A program made the translations under genes and the position numbers. From contig CANTFL010000654.1 of assembly GCA_947650285.1 (NCBI GenBank), positions 1 to 64,000 on the forward strand: 64,000 nt of DNA. The letters run 5' to 3'. Numbering within the stretch: position 1 is the stretch's first letter; each line of letters opens with the position of its first letter. This stretch comes from Hyaloperonospora brassicae (Eukaryota > Oomycota > Peronosporomycetes > Peronosporales > Peronosporaceae). This document shows, in pieces, positions 44,481-55,905 of the stretch. The notes beneath the pieces are model-generated. The model was not told where the DNA came from and did no database searches. It saw only the letters and a program-made list of their open reading frames with translations.

Positions 44481-45143
44481 GGTGCTGGATGGAGGGCTTG
44501 ATTGATGGTCCGTGCTTGGTCTGGCGAAAGGCAGAATGAACGACGAGATTGCAGTGCTTGAGAGCGGAGGACGCCGCGCACGCTCTCGGGACCGAACGAC
44601 AGGATATGGAGGGTGATGCCACGTCACCAATACACACTGTAGAGAGAGAGAGAGCTCTCTCGTGAGAGCCTTTTCAGCCGCACGCAAGGCACTGAGATTC
44701 TTTCAGAATTCCCAAAATTTCACACTTGAAGTCAAACCAGTCATAACTTAACCCTTTTCGCGGACAGGCCCTTCAACGATATTTATTATCTGGAAGGCGA
44801 ACGGGATGCGGGTGTGCCTCGTGAATGCTGCGCTCGCATCCGGTGGTTGCGTGTGCAGTCGGCTGCCAGAGACGTATACACTGATTGGATGCGTCCCCAG
44901 CGCCTCGCGTCATCGCATTGTCTCAAATGGCCGCAAACGAGTCGCCACCTCGGTCTGGGCTCCCTAATTTGTCGCTCCGCACTTCTCTGCTTCAGCGGTA
45001 TTAAAAACCCTTTCCGGGGTCAAACGTCATGGCTATAAAGCGCAATCGAGGCTCATAGACGTCGGTCATCTACGCATAGTTAAACATGATAACAAACGCT
45101 CAGGGGTGTCTATCTCTATCTCGTACACCCTCCGACTGGCGGC
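44481..45143. other. Intergenic region with a GA/CT palindrome
   Basis: A GAGAGAGAGAGCTCTCTC palindrome lies at about 44642-44661, 160 bases upstream of the secreted-protein start. No other structure seen. Confidence 0.4.
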
Positions 45144-45400
45144 TAAATTACGGGTTCCTGATTACGGGCACCTGATTACGGGCACCTGATTACGGGCACC
45201 TGATTACGGGCACCTGATTACGGGCACCTGATTACGGAAGCCTGACTACAGGCGTCTAAATATGAGTATTTGATTGCGATTTGTTGGCTAAGGGCGACTG
45301 ATTACGGGCAACTAATTACGGGCGCCTGATTTTGGGTGCCTGATTACGGGCGCCTGATTACGGGCAACAAATTACGGGCGCCTGGCTACGGACGCCCATC
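45144..45400 (+). repeat. 14-bp minisatellite, about 18 units
   Basis: Head-to-tail units close to GATTACGGGCACCT. Five or six consecutive central units (about 45160-45235) are identical; units to the right are increasingly altered (GGCGCC, GGCAACTA, TTTGGGTGCC). The gradient indicates recent amplification in the left part of an older array. Confidence 0.92.
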
Positions 45401-47253
45401 TTTGGCGGGAACCTTCCATTGCAGAATCCTAAATCAGGAAGTATCGGCCTCGTGCATTCTTTTCACGCGGCCATAGGTTGCGCAGGAGTAGAGACGATAA
45501 TGTTTACTATCGACGGCATTCTCGCGCTACGCGTCAAGGCTACGGTATGCGCACACGTCCGTTCGAGGGGCAAGCGTGTCGGGTTAGACAAATAAATAAG
45601 GTTGATTTCAGTACGAAGGGGGGAGATCTAAAGTTATTAATATAAAATACGAATGTATGTAATCGGTTAATTCATATGACCTCGGGACGCGTTTTGCATC
45701 TCCAACTGACAGACTACCAAGGTCCAACTCTATCTCCAACTACACAATTACATATAATCAGTTTCTTTCTCTTTGGTTGTGTTCGTCTTGACAGATCGCT
45801 AAACGATAGCGGTACATAGCACCGAATTCTACGCTAGGAGAAGCTCAAAGAATACAGTCAAACTTATGGGGAAACCACGACCCTACCTGGGTCCCCGCCG
45901 ATTCAATTGGAGGCGAACGAGCTCCATAACCAGCCGAGCTTTACATTCAATGTGTCACCTCCCGCCGCAACTGCATTTATATGAATGTGCGCGGACCTAC
46001 GAAAACGAAACTATCAGGAAAAGGTAGGGCCGTGTTCCGCCTACGGCAAACTATATTTGGCTCTGACATGTAGCTAATTAATTCTTCTACAACATCAGAG
46101 CAATATGTTAGAGTTGACGAGCTCTACCGTAACTGAGCACACCTGCTAGGATAACAAAATTTAAATCGAAAATCTAAATCGTATTGGTTTTCACACTACC
46201 GCGTCACCAGTTTCGTACATGTACAGGGGTGAGTGCTAAACGCCAGGATCTGGAAGGCGATCAAAGGTTAAGAATGTAAGGATAGTTATAGACTATGTCG
46301 CTCAGCATGAAAGTCTTGTGATTCTTTTCCGACGCGCATGTCTCTACAAACGACGACAATATGCACTTACACACTAAAGTTGGGCATATCGGTATCGTGT
46401 TTAATAGGATGACTGGTAAAACAAGTGTGGATACGCCGTCGCGCATAAGCTGCTGATGAGCCTACGTCATGAGGAGAGATAAATTGCAAAGGTACAGAAG
46501 TGTACCTGTTCTTTGACTATTCATGCAAACAAGCGCCCAGGGGTCTATGATATGCAGTGGATTGGCGAAAATGTGTACAATCAGGAGATGATACGGTAAC
46601 GAAGCCACTGCTTTATCCACAGCTGTCTACTAATATCTAACGGTTTCTCGGCGCATGTAAATTTTTATTACAGAGTCACTTATCCGTTATAAAATTTGTC
46701 CAGCCTCGAGCGTATATGGATACTTTTGCTCTAGCTTTGGCAGACAAAGGCACCGCGGAACGCACTCAGTGAACTGCAACAACAACATTTGGCGGGGTCC
46801 GGATCACGCGTGTCGAGGCTGCTGCAATAAAAATTCAAATGAGATTAAACTTATACCGAGACCAGCTACGTGCTCATACTTTGTCTTAGAACCCTTAGGT
46901 CATGTCGTGCATGTAAACACTCAATAAACGAGTGTTCAATTTTTCTATACGAAGTGCATGAGGTCATGTATGATAAATTAGCTCAAGAACATATGTGTCA
47001 TCCTCATCATTGATAAGTGCAACAAACAAGTAGATCCGTGCAAAAATTGGCATGCTTATGATACAGCAAAAAGGCTTGATTGTATTACATTCAAAATAAT
47101 AATTCGTGCGATGTCAAAGCATTGGTTGTTAAACGATTGGTATTTCTGCATCAGCTGTCAACATTGGAGAACGTGATGCAAGCAATAAGAACATGTATAG
47201 ATTTAGTGCGTTCACGAGAAGTGGTGGAACGTGCCGAAATTGCCTTGAAATAT
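45401..47253. other. A/T-rich region with one copy of a dispersed repeat
   Basis: No gene recognised. At 45682-45824 is a copy of a repeat also found at 62511-62654. A plus-strand stretch at 47110-47253 reads LENVMQAIRTCIDLVRSREV VERAE with coding-like composition, just before the solo LTR, but has no family match. Confidence 0.35.
45682..45824 (+). repeat. Dispersed repeat, copy A
   Basis: About 143 bases similar to 62511-62654. Best-conserved words: CTCTATCT-CAACT-CACAA, GTGTTCGTCTTGACAGAT and AGCGGTACATAGCACCG. Probably part of an LTR or leader of an unidentified element, since sequence on either side differs. Confidence 0.7.
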
Positions 47254-47647
47254 TGTAACGGGGCAGCCCGTTAAATGGAAATTGTCATTTGAGAGATAAT
47301 GACAATAAAGTATTTTATGTTTAATATTCTTTTAACAATATCACCAATAGTGGTGATATTGATTGGTCGACCAAAGCGTCTGTTCATTGGTTGATATCGT
47401 GATGATATCAAATCACCAATCGCCGCAAGACGCGCGCAATGAGTGGTGACGAGACGTCACCATACACTCAGTTAGATTAGTATAAATAAGTTAAGTCAAA
47501 CAGAGAGATAGTAGTTAAAAGACTTAATTATATTAATATAACAGTTCTGCTTTTACCTTATCTACGCTTCCTCGCTTGCCTTGTGTACGTCTGTCGGGGC
47601 GCCGATACCCTTGCGTTAAGATCACGCAAGGGTGTGCCCCGATTACA
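47254..47647 (+). mobile_element. Solo LTR, family A, copy 1
   Basis: TGTAACGGGGCA at the left end, TGCCCCGATTACA at the right end, and a perfect 5-bp duplication aatat (47249-47253, 47648-47652). No internal element remains, so it is a solo LTR left by recombination. It shares the core CGCCGCAAGACGCGCGCAAT (47421-47440) with three other copies in the window. Confidence 0.9.
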
Positions 47648-47699
47648 AATATCAAAAGTAGCACCACCATCACCACCTCATCTTATAAGCACCCATCAT

Positions 47700-49500
47700 A
47701 TAATTGCTAGTCTCGGAGCAATAGAGGTTCTCTTCAAATGAGGCCCATTTCCGTGAGCTTAATCGTATTCGGAGTGGCCGGAAGGTTATTGAATATGTAG
47801 TTGATCGGGTGCGGGACAATCACTTGGATATTAAAAATGCCGCACTTGATTCGATACTTCCTGGAAGCCCATTGTATTCGGCCCTGTGACATGTCGAAGA
47901 TCCACCGGAAGAGGTGGAGTCTGTCCACGATACAACTGATTGTAGCATTGTCTTCTCGTGGCGGTTTCTTTTCTCAGATCATATTTATGTTCTTAAAAAG
48001 ACTAGCCTTGTCTTTTAAACACTTGAAGCAATTCTTTATCTCTAAATATAGCTGCTTCTTGATACACTTGTCCAGTAGACGACATAGAATCATTGACACT
48101 CGATACCTCTGACAGAAAAACATCATGAATGGCGTTGAAAGGTAGAACTTGAGTTGCCTGTTGAGCATCATAGGTACAAATAGATTTGACAAGTACGTTA
48201 TAAATGCCAATACCACCTACCTGTGACGCCTGTTGCCGTGCATTATTGCTTGCTGCAATAGTTCTTTGAGCGCAGCGGAATTTCAAATGGCCGTACTCAC
48301 GACATTCACCGCATCGTGTTTGTCGCTTAATGCTCTTTTATTCGGCTGTCAATATCCTGGTCCGATCTTTTTTTCGTTTTGTGACAGGCTCTTTAATTAT
48401 TGCATCCGACGTATTACTCGCAGGCACAAAAGCTTTGTCGAGAAAACAATGGCATGGATATTGGCTGGATTCAATTTAGCATTCGCTCCATAGGTAGTTG
48501 AAATGAGGAGGAAATCATGATGAGCTGGAAGACCAAAGTCGATCATTCAAAAGTCTGGGCCCCCTTGAACATCACACTCAAGAGGTATAATTGTACTATC
48601 TTGGCGAGGCGGAGCTGCTTCGACATTTTTCCGATCGCGTAGGCAGATACCTTCTTGTAAACATTCACAAATATATGTTCTTGAACAGCAGGAAAAATTC
48701 TTTTTTCCGTGATCGAACAAATTATTTCAATCTTGTTGTTTTTTGCAGACAAGCTTCATGCAAGGAATAACTAACACATCATTCGCGTAGTTCCTAATGT
48801 CTTTTTAAATGCTGCATGTGCACTTTCAACTTTACATGAGAAAATATGTCCAAAATTCGCGACTCCCACCTGCCAAGCAGCACAAAATTTATCTTTTCCG
48901 GGTATGAACCGGCTTTGTGTAATGATATATGACACACTCTTGGACAATACCCTCCCATATCACGCCCCGCTTCTTTAAATTGATATTGTTGGTTTATATC
49001 CAAGACTAAACGCGACCACATCTTTAAAAATACAGGAAACGTCCACTGAATGCCGTCCTCTACCTCTATTGAAGAAAAGTTCCTTTGGTGGCAAGCCTTA
49101 ATATTGCTTTGAATTTTCCAAAAACAAAGTGGGTGGTGGGCTTGGAGAAAAACTGCACTAATGGCATTCATCAAGGCTAAATCAGAATTGTTAATAATCA
49201 CATTGAGATTAATCATAACGCTCTGTTCCAAATGAGTCATTAATATCCATGTCAAGTCCACTCGTGTTGCGCTCTATAGAAATCAAATGACAATGTGTAC
49301 GTAATACTTGTACTGGTTTGTGAAATCACATGAAGCATACCTGCTTCAAATTGATCGTTCGGTTTGTTTTGTCAATTTGCACCACGGCAATGCGGCGTTC
49401 TTCAAAAATCAGCTTAGGGATGTATTTGGAATTAAAGCAAGTGAGCAATATGAGACTCCAACGAAACTTTTGGCCTGGAAATAGCACCAACATCCTAGAG
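47700..49500 (-). pseudogene. MULE transposase remnant 2
   Basis: Minus-strand pieces in order: RIAVVQIDKTNRTINLK (about 49340-49400), NNSDLALMNAISAVFLQAHH, PLCFWKIQSNIKACHQRNF (about 49080-49180, the DDE-region D-x-ALMNAI...HxLC-W), KAGSYPEKINFVLLGRWE, NNKIEIICSITEKRIFP and KVSAYAIGKMSKQLRLAKI (48543-48752), FGLPAHHDF and LNPANIHAI (48440-48540), and a CCHC zinc knuckle CGECREYGHLKFRC (48272-48313). The zinc knuckle at the C-terminus is typical of MULE proteins. At least five frame changes. The tail beyond the knuckle (47974-48260) has no match. Two family A LTRs flank it. Confidence 0.75.
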
Positions 49501-49574
49501 ATATCGGATCAGAGTCTCAATTTCAGAAATCCCACCTCTCTAATTTTAACGGTACCTTTGACGCATATTCATGA

Positions 49575-50017
49575 TGTAACGGGGCACTGTTGACTACGTA
49601 CTGGTTGACTAGTACGGAGTATAGTTCCACTGACGACAGTGGTCGACAGTGCCCTGCTAGGTGTTTTGAGGAAAAACACAGAGGAAGGAAAGGAGACTAA
49701 GTAGTCAGACTAGTCTCGGGTAAAAGTAAAACTTTATTAATATAATTGAATCCTATAACATCTTAAATCTCTGTTATCCTCACTTAATTATACTAATACA
49801 ACTGTATGTATTATGACGTCTACTCACCACCCATTGCGCGCGTCTAGCAGCGATTGGTGGGTTTATATCATCACGATATCAACCAATGAGTAGACCCTTC
49901 AATCATCCCAACAATGTCACCATGTCTTGTGATATTGTTAAAAGAATATTCAACGTAATATTCTTGCTTGTCAGATTGTTTAAATGACAATATCATGTAA
50001 AGGGCTACCCTGTTACA
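49575..50017 (-). mobile_element. Solo LTR, family A, copy 2 (inverted)
   Basis: 443 bp, TGTAACGGGGCACTG to ACCCTGTTACA on plus, duplication catga (49570-49574, 50018-50022). It has the family core at 49833-49852 in reverse orientation to copy 1. Its own target duplication shows it is an independent insertion, not one arm of an element with copy 1. Confidence 0.9.
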
Positions 50018-50022
50018 CATGA

Positions 50023-52560
50023 TGTCCCTTGCTATTAATCCGCACCCTCCTTTATAATTGGCTTCGAGATTCCTCCAGTATTGATAGGGTGCTTGTCCGG
50101 GCTTTTATCGAAACCTTTACGAAAGCATTTGTTTCATGGTAGCGTGACGAGCACTAGGATAGTGGTATATCTATCGTACTGGGGGGGGGTGATTGTGCGG
50201 TCTAATCACGGTGACATATTAAGCGATATCGCACAGATCAATTCGTCTAGACCACTTGCAACCGTTTAAACGACTCCGGGTGTTTCTTTCAATAACGTGG
50301 TCCTTGATGCCAGATTCAGCATTGCCACAGATGGTATTACAACTCCTCCGAATTAGCATTCCTGTCCGAATACTAAATTTTTAAGCTCTTTTCTGATTAT
50401 GTCTCTTCTTCATGTAAGCCAAGAAGCCTCTATGACCACATTCCTCGAGAAGAGATTTGAAAGCAGCATCGTGATAATGAAGGTTTGTCTCCTATAAAAT
50501 GGCCGTGAAGTTTGTCGGCCACTCTTAGCTGTTTGAGAGGCGGTTCATGGGAGGCTGACGTGTTCGGTTTTGCTTTCCTCTATAGTTCCGACCCAGCCAA
50601 ATTAGGTGTATATGCAATAATCGATTGATCCGAGTCGAAGAAGTCTTGCATTATACTTTCTAAATAGTAAGACTTGAAATAGCTGTCATTACCATGGGCA
50701 ACGTACAATAATTCTCGAGTCTAAGTTGAATTCTTACCGTGCCCTACAAATTCGCTACTTACCTTCGATATTGTAGAGGCCACACACAGTATCTACTTTC
50801 TACTTAGATTCGATTCGTCAGGTCGCATATTTCCATCAATTATGGACTGCTGGGGGTACGTAATCGATAAGTCTTTGTCTTGCTGACGATTCTCCATCCA
50901 GAAATTCTAAACAGTAGATTTATAAGTCGCGATAGGATCTAGTGAAGCTAAACAATAAGCTTTGCGGAATTGTTTACGACAGGATGATAAACAAAATATA
51001 CATATTACACTCGTCCAACAACAGGTCCACATTTTAGATAGAGGTCTTAAATAAGCGGAATTGAAGGTACCATCGACATATGACCGTTAACTCTACACTG
51101 ATAATTGCTGATCAGTATTTTATTGCCTTTCGGAAAAACATTGGAAAGCTTTCGCGATTCAATAGCGATTATATCAGGGTCGGCACCGATCTTGAGGTAA
51201 TTAAATAAAAATCAGTATCCATAGAACGCATTTATATTTGTGGGGCATCACTTTTTTCAGAGATATTTGTGACTACTTAAACAAGTGCGACGGCGAGATA
51301 CCGCGTATTTTTATATTCTTACTTCGTCATTTATCGCTATTAGGGTCCGCTTCCGATAACAAACTTACAATTTCGTATTTCTTTGTCAATTTATTCCGGC
51401 ACTTCAACGATAAAAAAACGGTATAATAACACCATCATCCTTGTTGATTGACTTGCACTTCACGATCTCCAAGGTTCACTGGAACAATATGGCGTCCCAG
51501 ATTCCCAGCAGCCCCTACTATCCGAAAGCCTTTCCAATTTCTCCCGCCAGGAATTTGGGGGGATGGGTAAGAACATTGTAAATCCCACTCTGTAGTACCC
51601 ACAATAAGGCTACAGCTTCATTTCTCCCGTAATGTATTTTTGTTTATTCTCCGTATGGGTCTGACTCGTAATAATTGCCGTTATGCGTAGGCCCTCAAGA
51701 TCCTCTACTAATGGCGCTGAGATAGCACAATCACTCGCAGAGACGATGATCACGGCTAGTTTGGCCAAGTTGGAATGAGTTCTGTATCAACTTAATATTG
51801 AGCATGGCGAAATCTTCATGCAATCAAGATTATATTTTCTGATCTATCCTCCTGGTAGTTGCACTATCGCTTTTCTTTATCGAACACCGCCCTGCAAAAA
51901 GTCCACTTTTCCAATTAGTAAAAATTGACGCGTATTGAGCACATTCTTTTATAAACCTATTACATTTGTAAAAAAATCAAAGAAGCAATTGCATAGTCAT
52001 TATTTTTTTCGGGAAGGGTAGATTGGTCAAAGATTGATGGTCCTTCAGGTGGGCTATTAGTCCCCTTTAAGATGACCTTATTCGAGGAAGGTGACGTCCC
52101 GACACGATCACGAGCCCTTGACTACGCTGACTAAAATTTTTATTCGTCGCACACATCTAACAGCTACCTTCGTATAAAACATATCCCATAATTTGGCTGG
52201 AATGAACATGTTATCAATTTATATATATATGACCTTCGGTCCAATATCGAGTGACCCGACTGAACATCTTGTTGTTTGTCGCGAAAAGAACTTTTGTATA
52301 GCCTGGTCAGCACTTAAATAAATTCGTAAGAACTTATATAAAGCGTTACCTGATCGTCGCTGTTATCACTGAAATGCATAGTTTAGCCTGAGTGGCATCC
52401 AAAGCCATTTATACAGCTTAGAAAATTAACGAAAGCAGATATCAGTATTTTTCTCTCGGTCATACTGACGACCCAAAGACTGCTCGCCATGTCCAAAGAA
52501 ATGTATTGCAACGAACCATACAGATCCTATATTTGCAAATTAGTATGAGTCTTAAAGTAG
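50023..52560. other. No gene recognised
   Basis: A/T-rich, short frames only. No LTR termini or domain motifs noticed. It adjoins gypsy remnant 3 and may be its decayed 3' part. Confidence 0.3.
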
Positions 52561-55500
52561 GATGTGATTTGGGTCAAGTCATTCACCAATCGATAGTCGA
52601 CACACAGTCTGATGTCCACGCCATTCTTCCTCACTTTAATCACAATTGGACTGGCCCGTAGCGATACAATGGTTCCATACTTTACGAAGTGAGCAGTTCC
52701 TTGATCAAGTCGTCTATCTTCTTTACTAATTGAGGGGCAACCTTTCGTACGCGTTGCGTAATTAACTTTTTTATTTTTTACATGAATACCGCATATACCC
52801 TCTCAGGTGGCGGTTTTAAGGCTTAAATGTTATCATCAATCGATATCGTATCCTCCATATAATCTATCCCAGCCGAATCTCCTCTTAGAAATGATTCCCA
52901 GTCGGTTCTGGAAACTGTATGTCCTGCGACCCAACATATGTCCTTTAACCCAATAGTTTTGGTGATATGATTACCTTCAGTATAGTTTCTTATGCTTACT
53001 TTATTTCTTCAGCTCAGAGGCCCTCCACTCTTCAAACATCATACTTGATCACCTGTCTGCGCTGACACATCCGTCTTGTCTTACTTACCATTGTCTGTGG
53101 CTTTCATGGGTATAATCTTCGTGTGCACTTTGTGCTAAAGCGGTATATAACCGCATATATACCTCTTTTTCACACAATCGCTCTTTTTTTCGGGTATCTG
53201 TCCGTGTGACATGTCAATTTTTGGGATCAAGTCATTTGGACTTTGCGAACTGCACGACGGGGTCTTATACGGTGCTGTCTTTATTATTGGCCCCTTTAAC
53301 TCCTTCATGAGGTTCACCTGAGAGTCGAATGAATCAATGGTGGCTTCATACGTTAAATTAAGCCATTTAATGTATCGTTAAGGGCCCACCGAGATAAATT
53401 CTGTAGCTGTTGGAAATTGGCATCTGGTCCACCACATACCTAACTCGGTACCGTCGTGCAATACTAACGTATTAAAGATGAAGTTGGTTACATTTAGCAA
53501 TTTTCGACGTCCCACCCCGCGCGTCATGGTCATGGTCCGCCTATCTTTTCTCGTGACCCACGTTTTCTATAACCAAAGATTAAGTTCTTAAGAAGAATTC
53601 CATATACCCACTACCACGTATACGTGCTTTCTGGACTAACTTCACGTCTGATACTCGGTTCTCATCAATAGTCGTTATTCCGGTTAGTTGAACGCTAACA
53701 TCATAGGGAAGACAAAACGTTCTTTTCACCATGTCTTACCATATTCAGGCAATAACCACGAAATTAATGCCCGAGATCACGTCTTAGCACACCATAGAGA
53801 ATACATAACACATTAAAGATGTATACCACAGTCTAGCCTAGAATGATCTTGATGCAAGTACGACTTGCCGTAGTATACATGGATTAATCAAAACCGTCAC
53901 AATCTTGTCGTTTTATTCCTTAAATTTGGCAGGTTACCTTAGGATAAAAAGGCGATGTGTACAATAGATATTTTGGCACCGGTATAGAACAAAACGTTTA
54001 CGCGAACATTGTTGATTACCCGGAGACTATGTCTTGTGTATACAACTACCTATAGTGGGGGATCATATTTTAATACCCCTAGATTCATCCGGCAATATGT
54101 TCAATTCCATCGCTATATATTCTCGAGCAAAATCGTTATGATTATCTAGAGACACAGCATGGATCATAGACTTCCCCTTGAAAATCGATATATAGGTACT
54201 TTTTTTGTGAGAGTACCCCTTTCGTTTTTATATGTCTTAACACATGTGCAAAGATACATATCCAGAGCAATTGGCTTGTACAAAGTTATAATCTGGCGAG
54301 CGTCTTGATGTGTCATCGTCTAGACCTTCTCCAGGCACATTCGGGCGTGCTTGGTTGGGTCGAACCACATACAAACTATATTGTGAATTTTTTTCAACTG
54401 GCACTTCCCAACTCCATGGGTCTTTTGACACCCGTTTCCAACAGACAGGAAGAAATACGATGAATGGCTTTTATTTCCACAGTGATCACAGGTCATTCGC
54501 TATCAACATCCCATATCACCATGTTTTAAGGTCACACAGTGAGCACATCTCGTATATGAAGCGTCCGACGATGTGCGGGAACCCTAATCCCCAAAATATT
54601 TCCGTTGTTTGCCGGGTACGCCCCTCGACCAACTCATACCTAATTTCTTCTCCAATTTTGTTTTCTTTAGTCTCACTCGCCTCATAATTACTTCGTTTTT
54701 TAAGTTGTCCTAGTCTCATTTTTATAAATCAATTCGCCCGAAGTCCTTCAAACCACATGAAACAATCGGCGTATCATGTCACTTAGTCGGTAAAATTGGG
54801 GGCAGGTGCCTTTTGAGGTCTCTAATCGATCCTAACAGTATATTACCTTGTCGAGCCTTCGTTTGCATAAGCGACTTCTGTACTTCTTACCGCTCTTCCG
54901 AATCTGACAGACGGGGCACATGCAATTGCTCCGATAGCATTGAATTATACAAAATTTAATGTAGTGCTCGACATCTTCTTTTTAATCTTGAACGATCCGT
55001 CTTCGATTTGCAATTGTCCCTTAGTTAGATCACATTCAAGAGGTATAGGATCTCTTAAAATAATTGATCTGACTCCTTCATCAAATAATATTACTGGCAA
55101 GCAACTGCTACCCATAAACAAAAGGATAGATCCAGAAATCTTACAACAAATCATTTGGATCCTCTAAAGGGATGAACCAATTTGTCGAATTAGTTCCACG
55201 CCAAATTAGTCAAGGGTTTCCCTGAAAAAAGAGACCAATTTTTTGTGGTCTGGCGCTTATTCTTTATTAAATGTAGCCTTGAAGGTGGTCATTAAGCTGC
55301 GTGCTCGGTCCTCGTCATAATTTCTCCCGTGTAACTGTTTGTAAGATCCAAGGTCGCTAAGCTTATAATGCTAAGGACCATATCGGGTCCCTGTCCCAGT
55401 GTGGCATGTGTCATCCTAGCCAGAGTTGTTTCGAGGCTAATGTCATCTAAGTCACACTTGCGTGAGCTTATTAACTCCATTTCTACATTCGGCATTGTAT

Positions 55501-55905
55501 GAAAGCTTAAGAATTTGACACCTGAAATCAGGCCGTTTCGAGCCGTCGTCATTCGGGAATTCTGTATTTCTCTAGTTTTATCCGGTTGGCAGGTGTCTGT
55601 GATACATGGCGCCGTGAAGGAATCTTTCTATCTCCGTGTCAAAGTATGCCTACAGATTTCCTATATGTACGACTTATGATTTGAGTCGCAATATGTGAAT
55701 TGCTCCGACAAATATTTTCAAATACTTGTGTTTTCAAATACATCGTCGTAATGTGGTCAGAACCCAAATAAAACAAGAGTTCCGGTTCTATACCGTCTGC
55801 TACCATGTATGCTTCTCGAAGGAGGTCGAAGATAGCGGTAATTGCGTCTAGTGTCGTCTGAAGCTTTGGTAGGGTCAACACCGGCCCATCCAGTTGGTAA
55901 AGCAA
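52561..55905 (-). pseudogene. Ty3/gypsy remnant 3
   Basis: The clearest part is reverse transcriptase at about 52565-52700 on minus: FVKYGTIVSLRASPIVIKVR, KNGVDIRLCVDYRLVNDLT, an RT palm opening. Upstream on the same strand are pieces with gag-like character: 54516-54719, 54237-54431 (VSKDPWSWEVPVEKNSQ, possibly next to a degraded zinc knuckle MCSLCDLKTW), 55292-55552 and 55639-55905. Everything is interrupted by stops. Limits are approximate and the gag pieces are weak. Confidence 0.6.

Noticed and set aside
45144..45400. Telomere-like or CRISPR-like array
   Set aside because: The unit GATTACGGGCACCT is not a telomere repeat, and units abut with no spacers.
47254..50017. One element bounded by two inverted LTRs around the MULE remnant
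   Set aside because: Each LTR has its own different 5-bp target duplication, so they are independent insertions.
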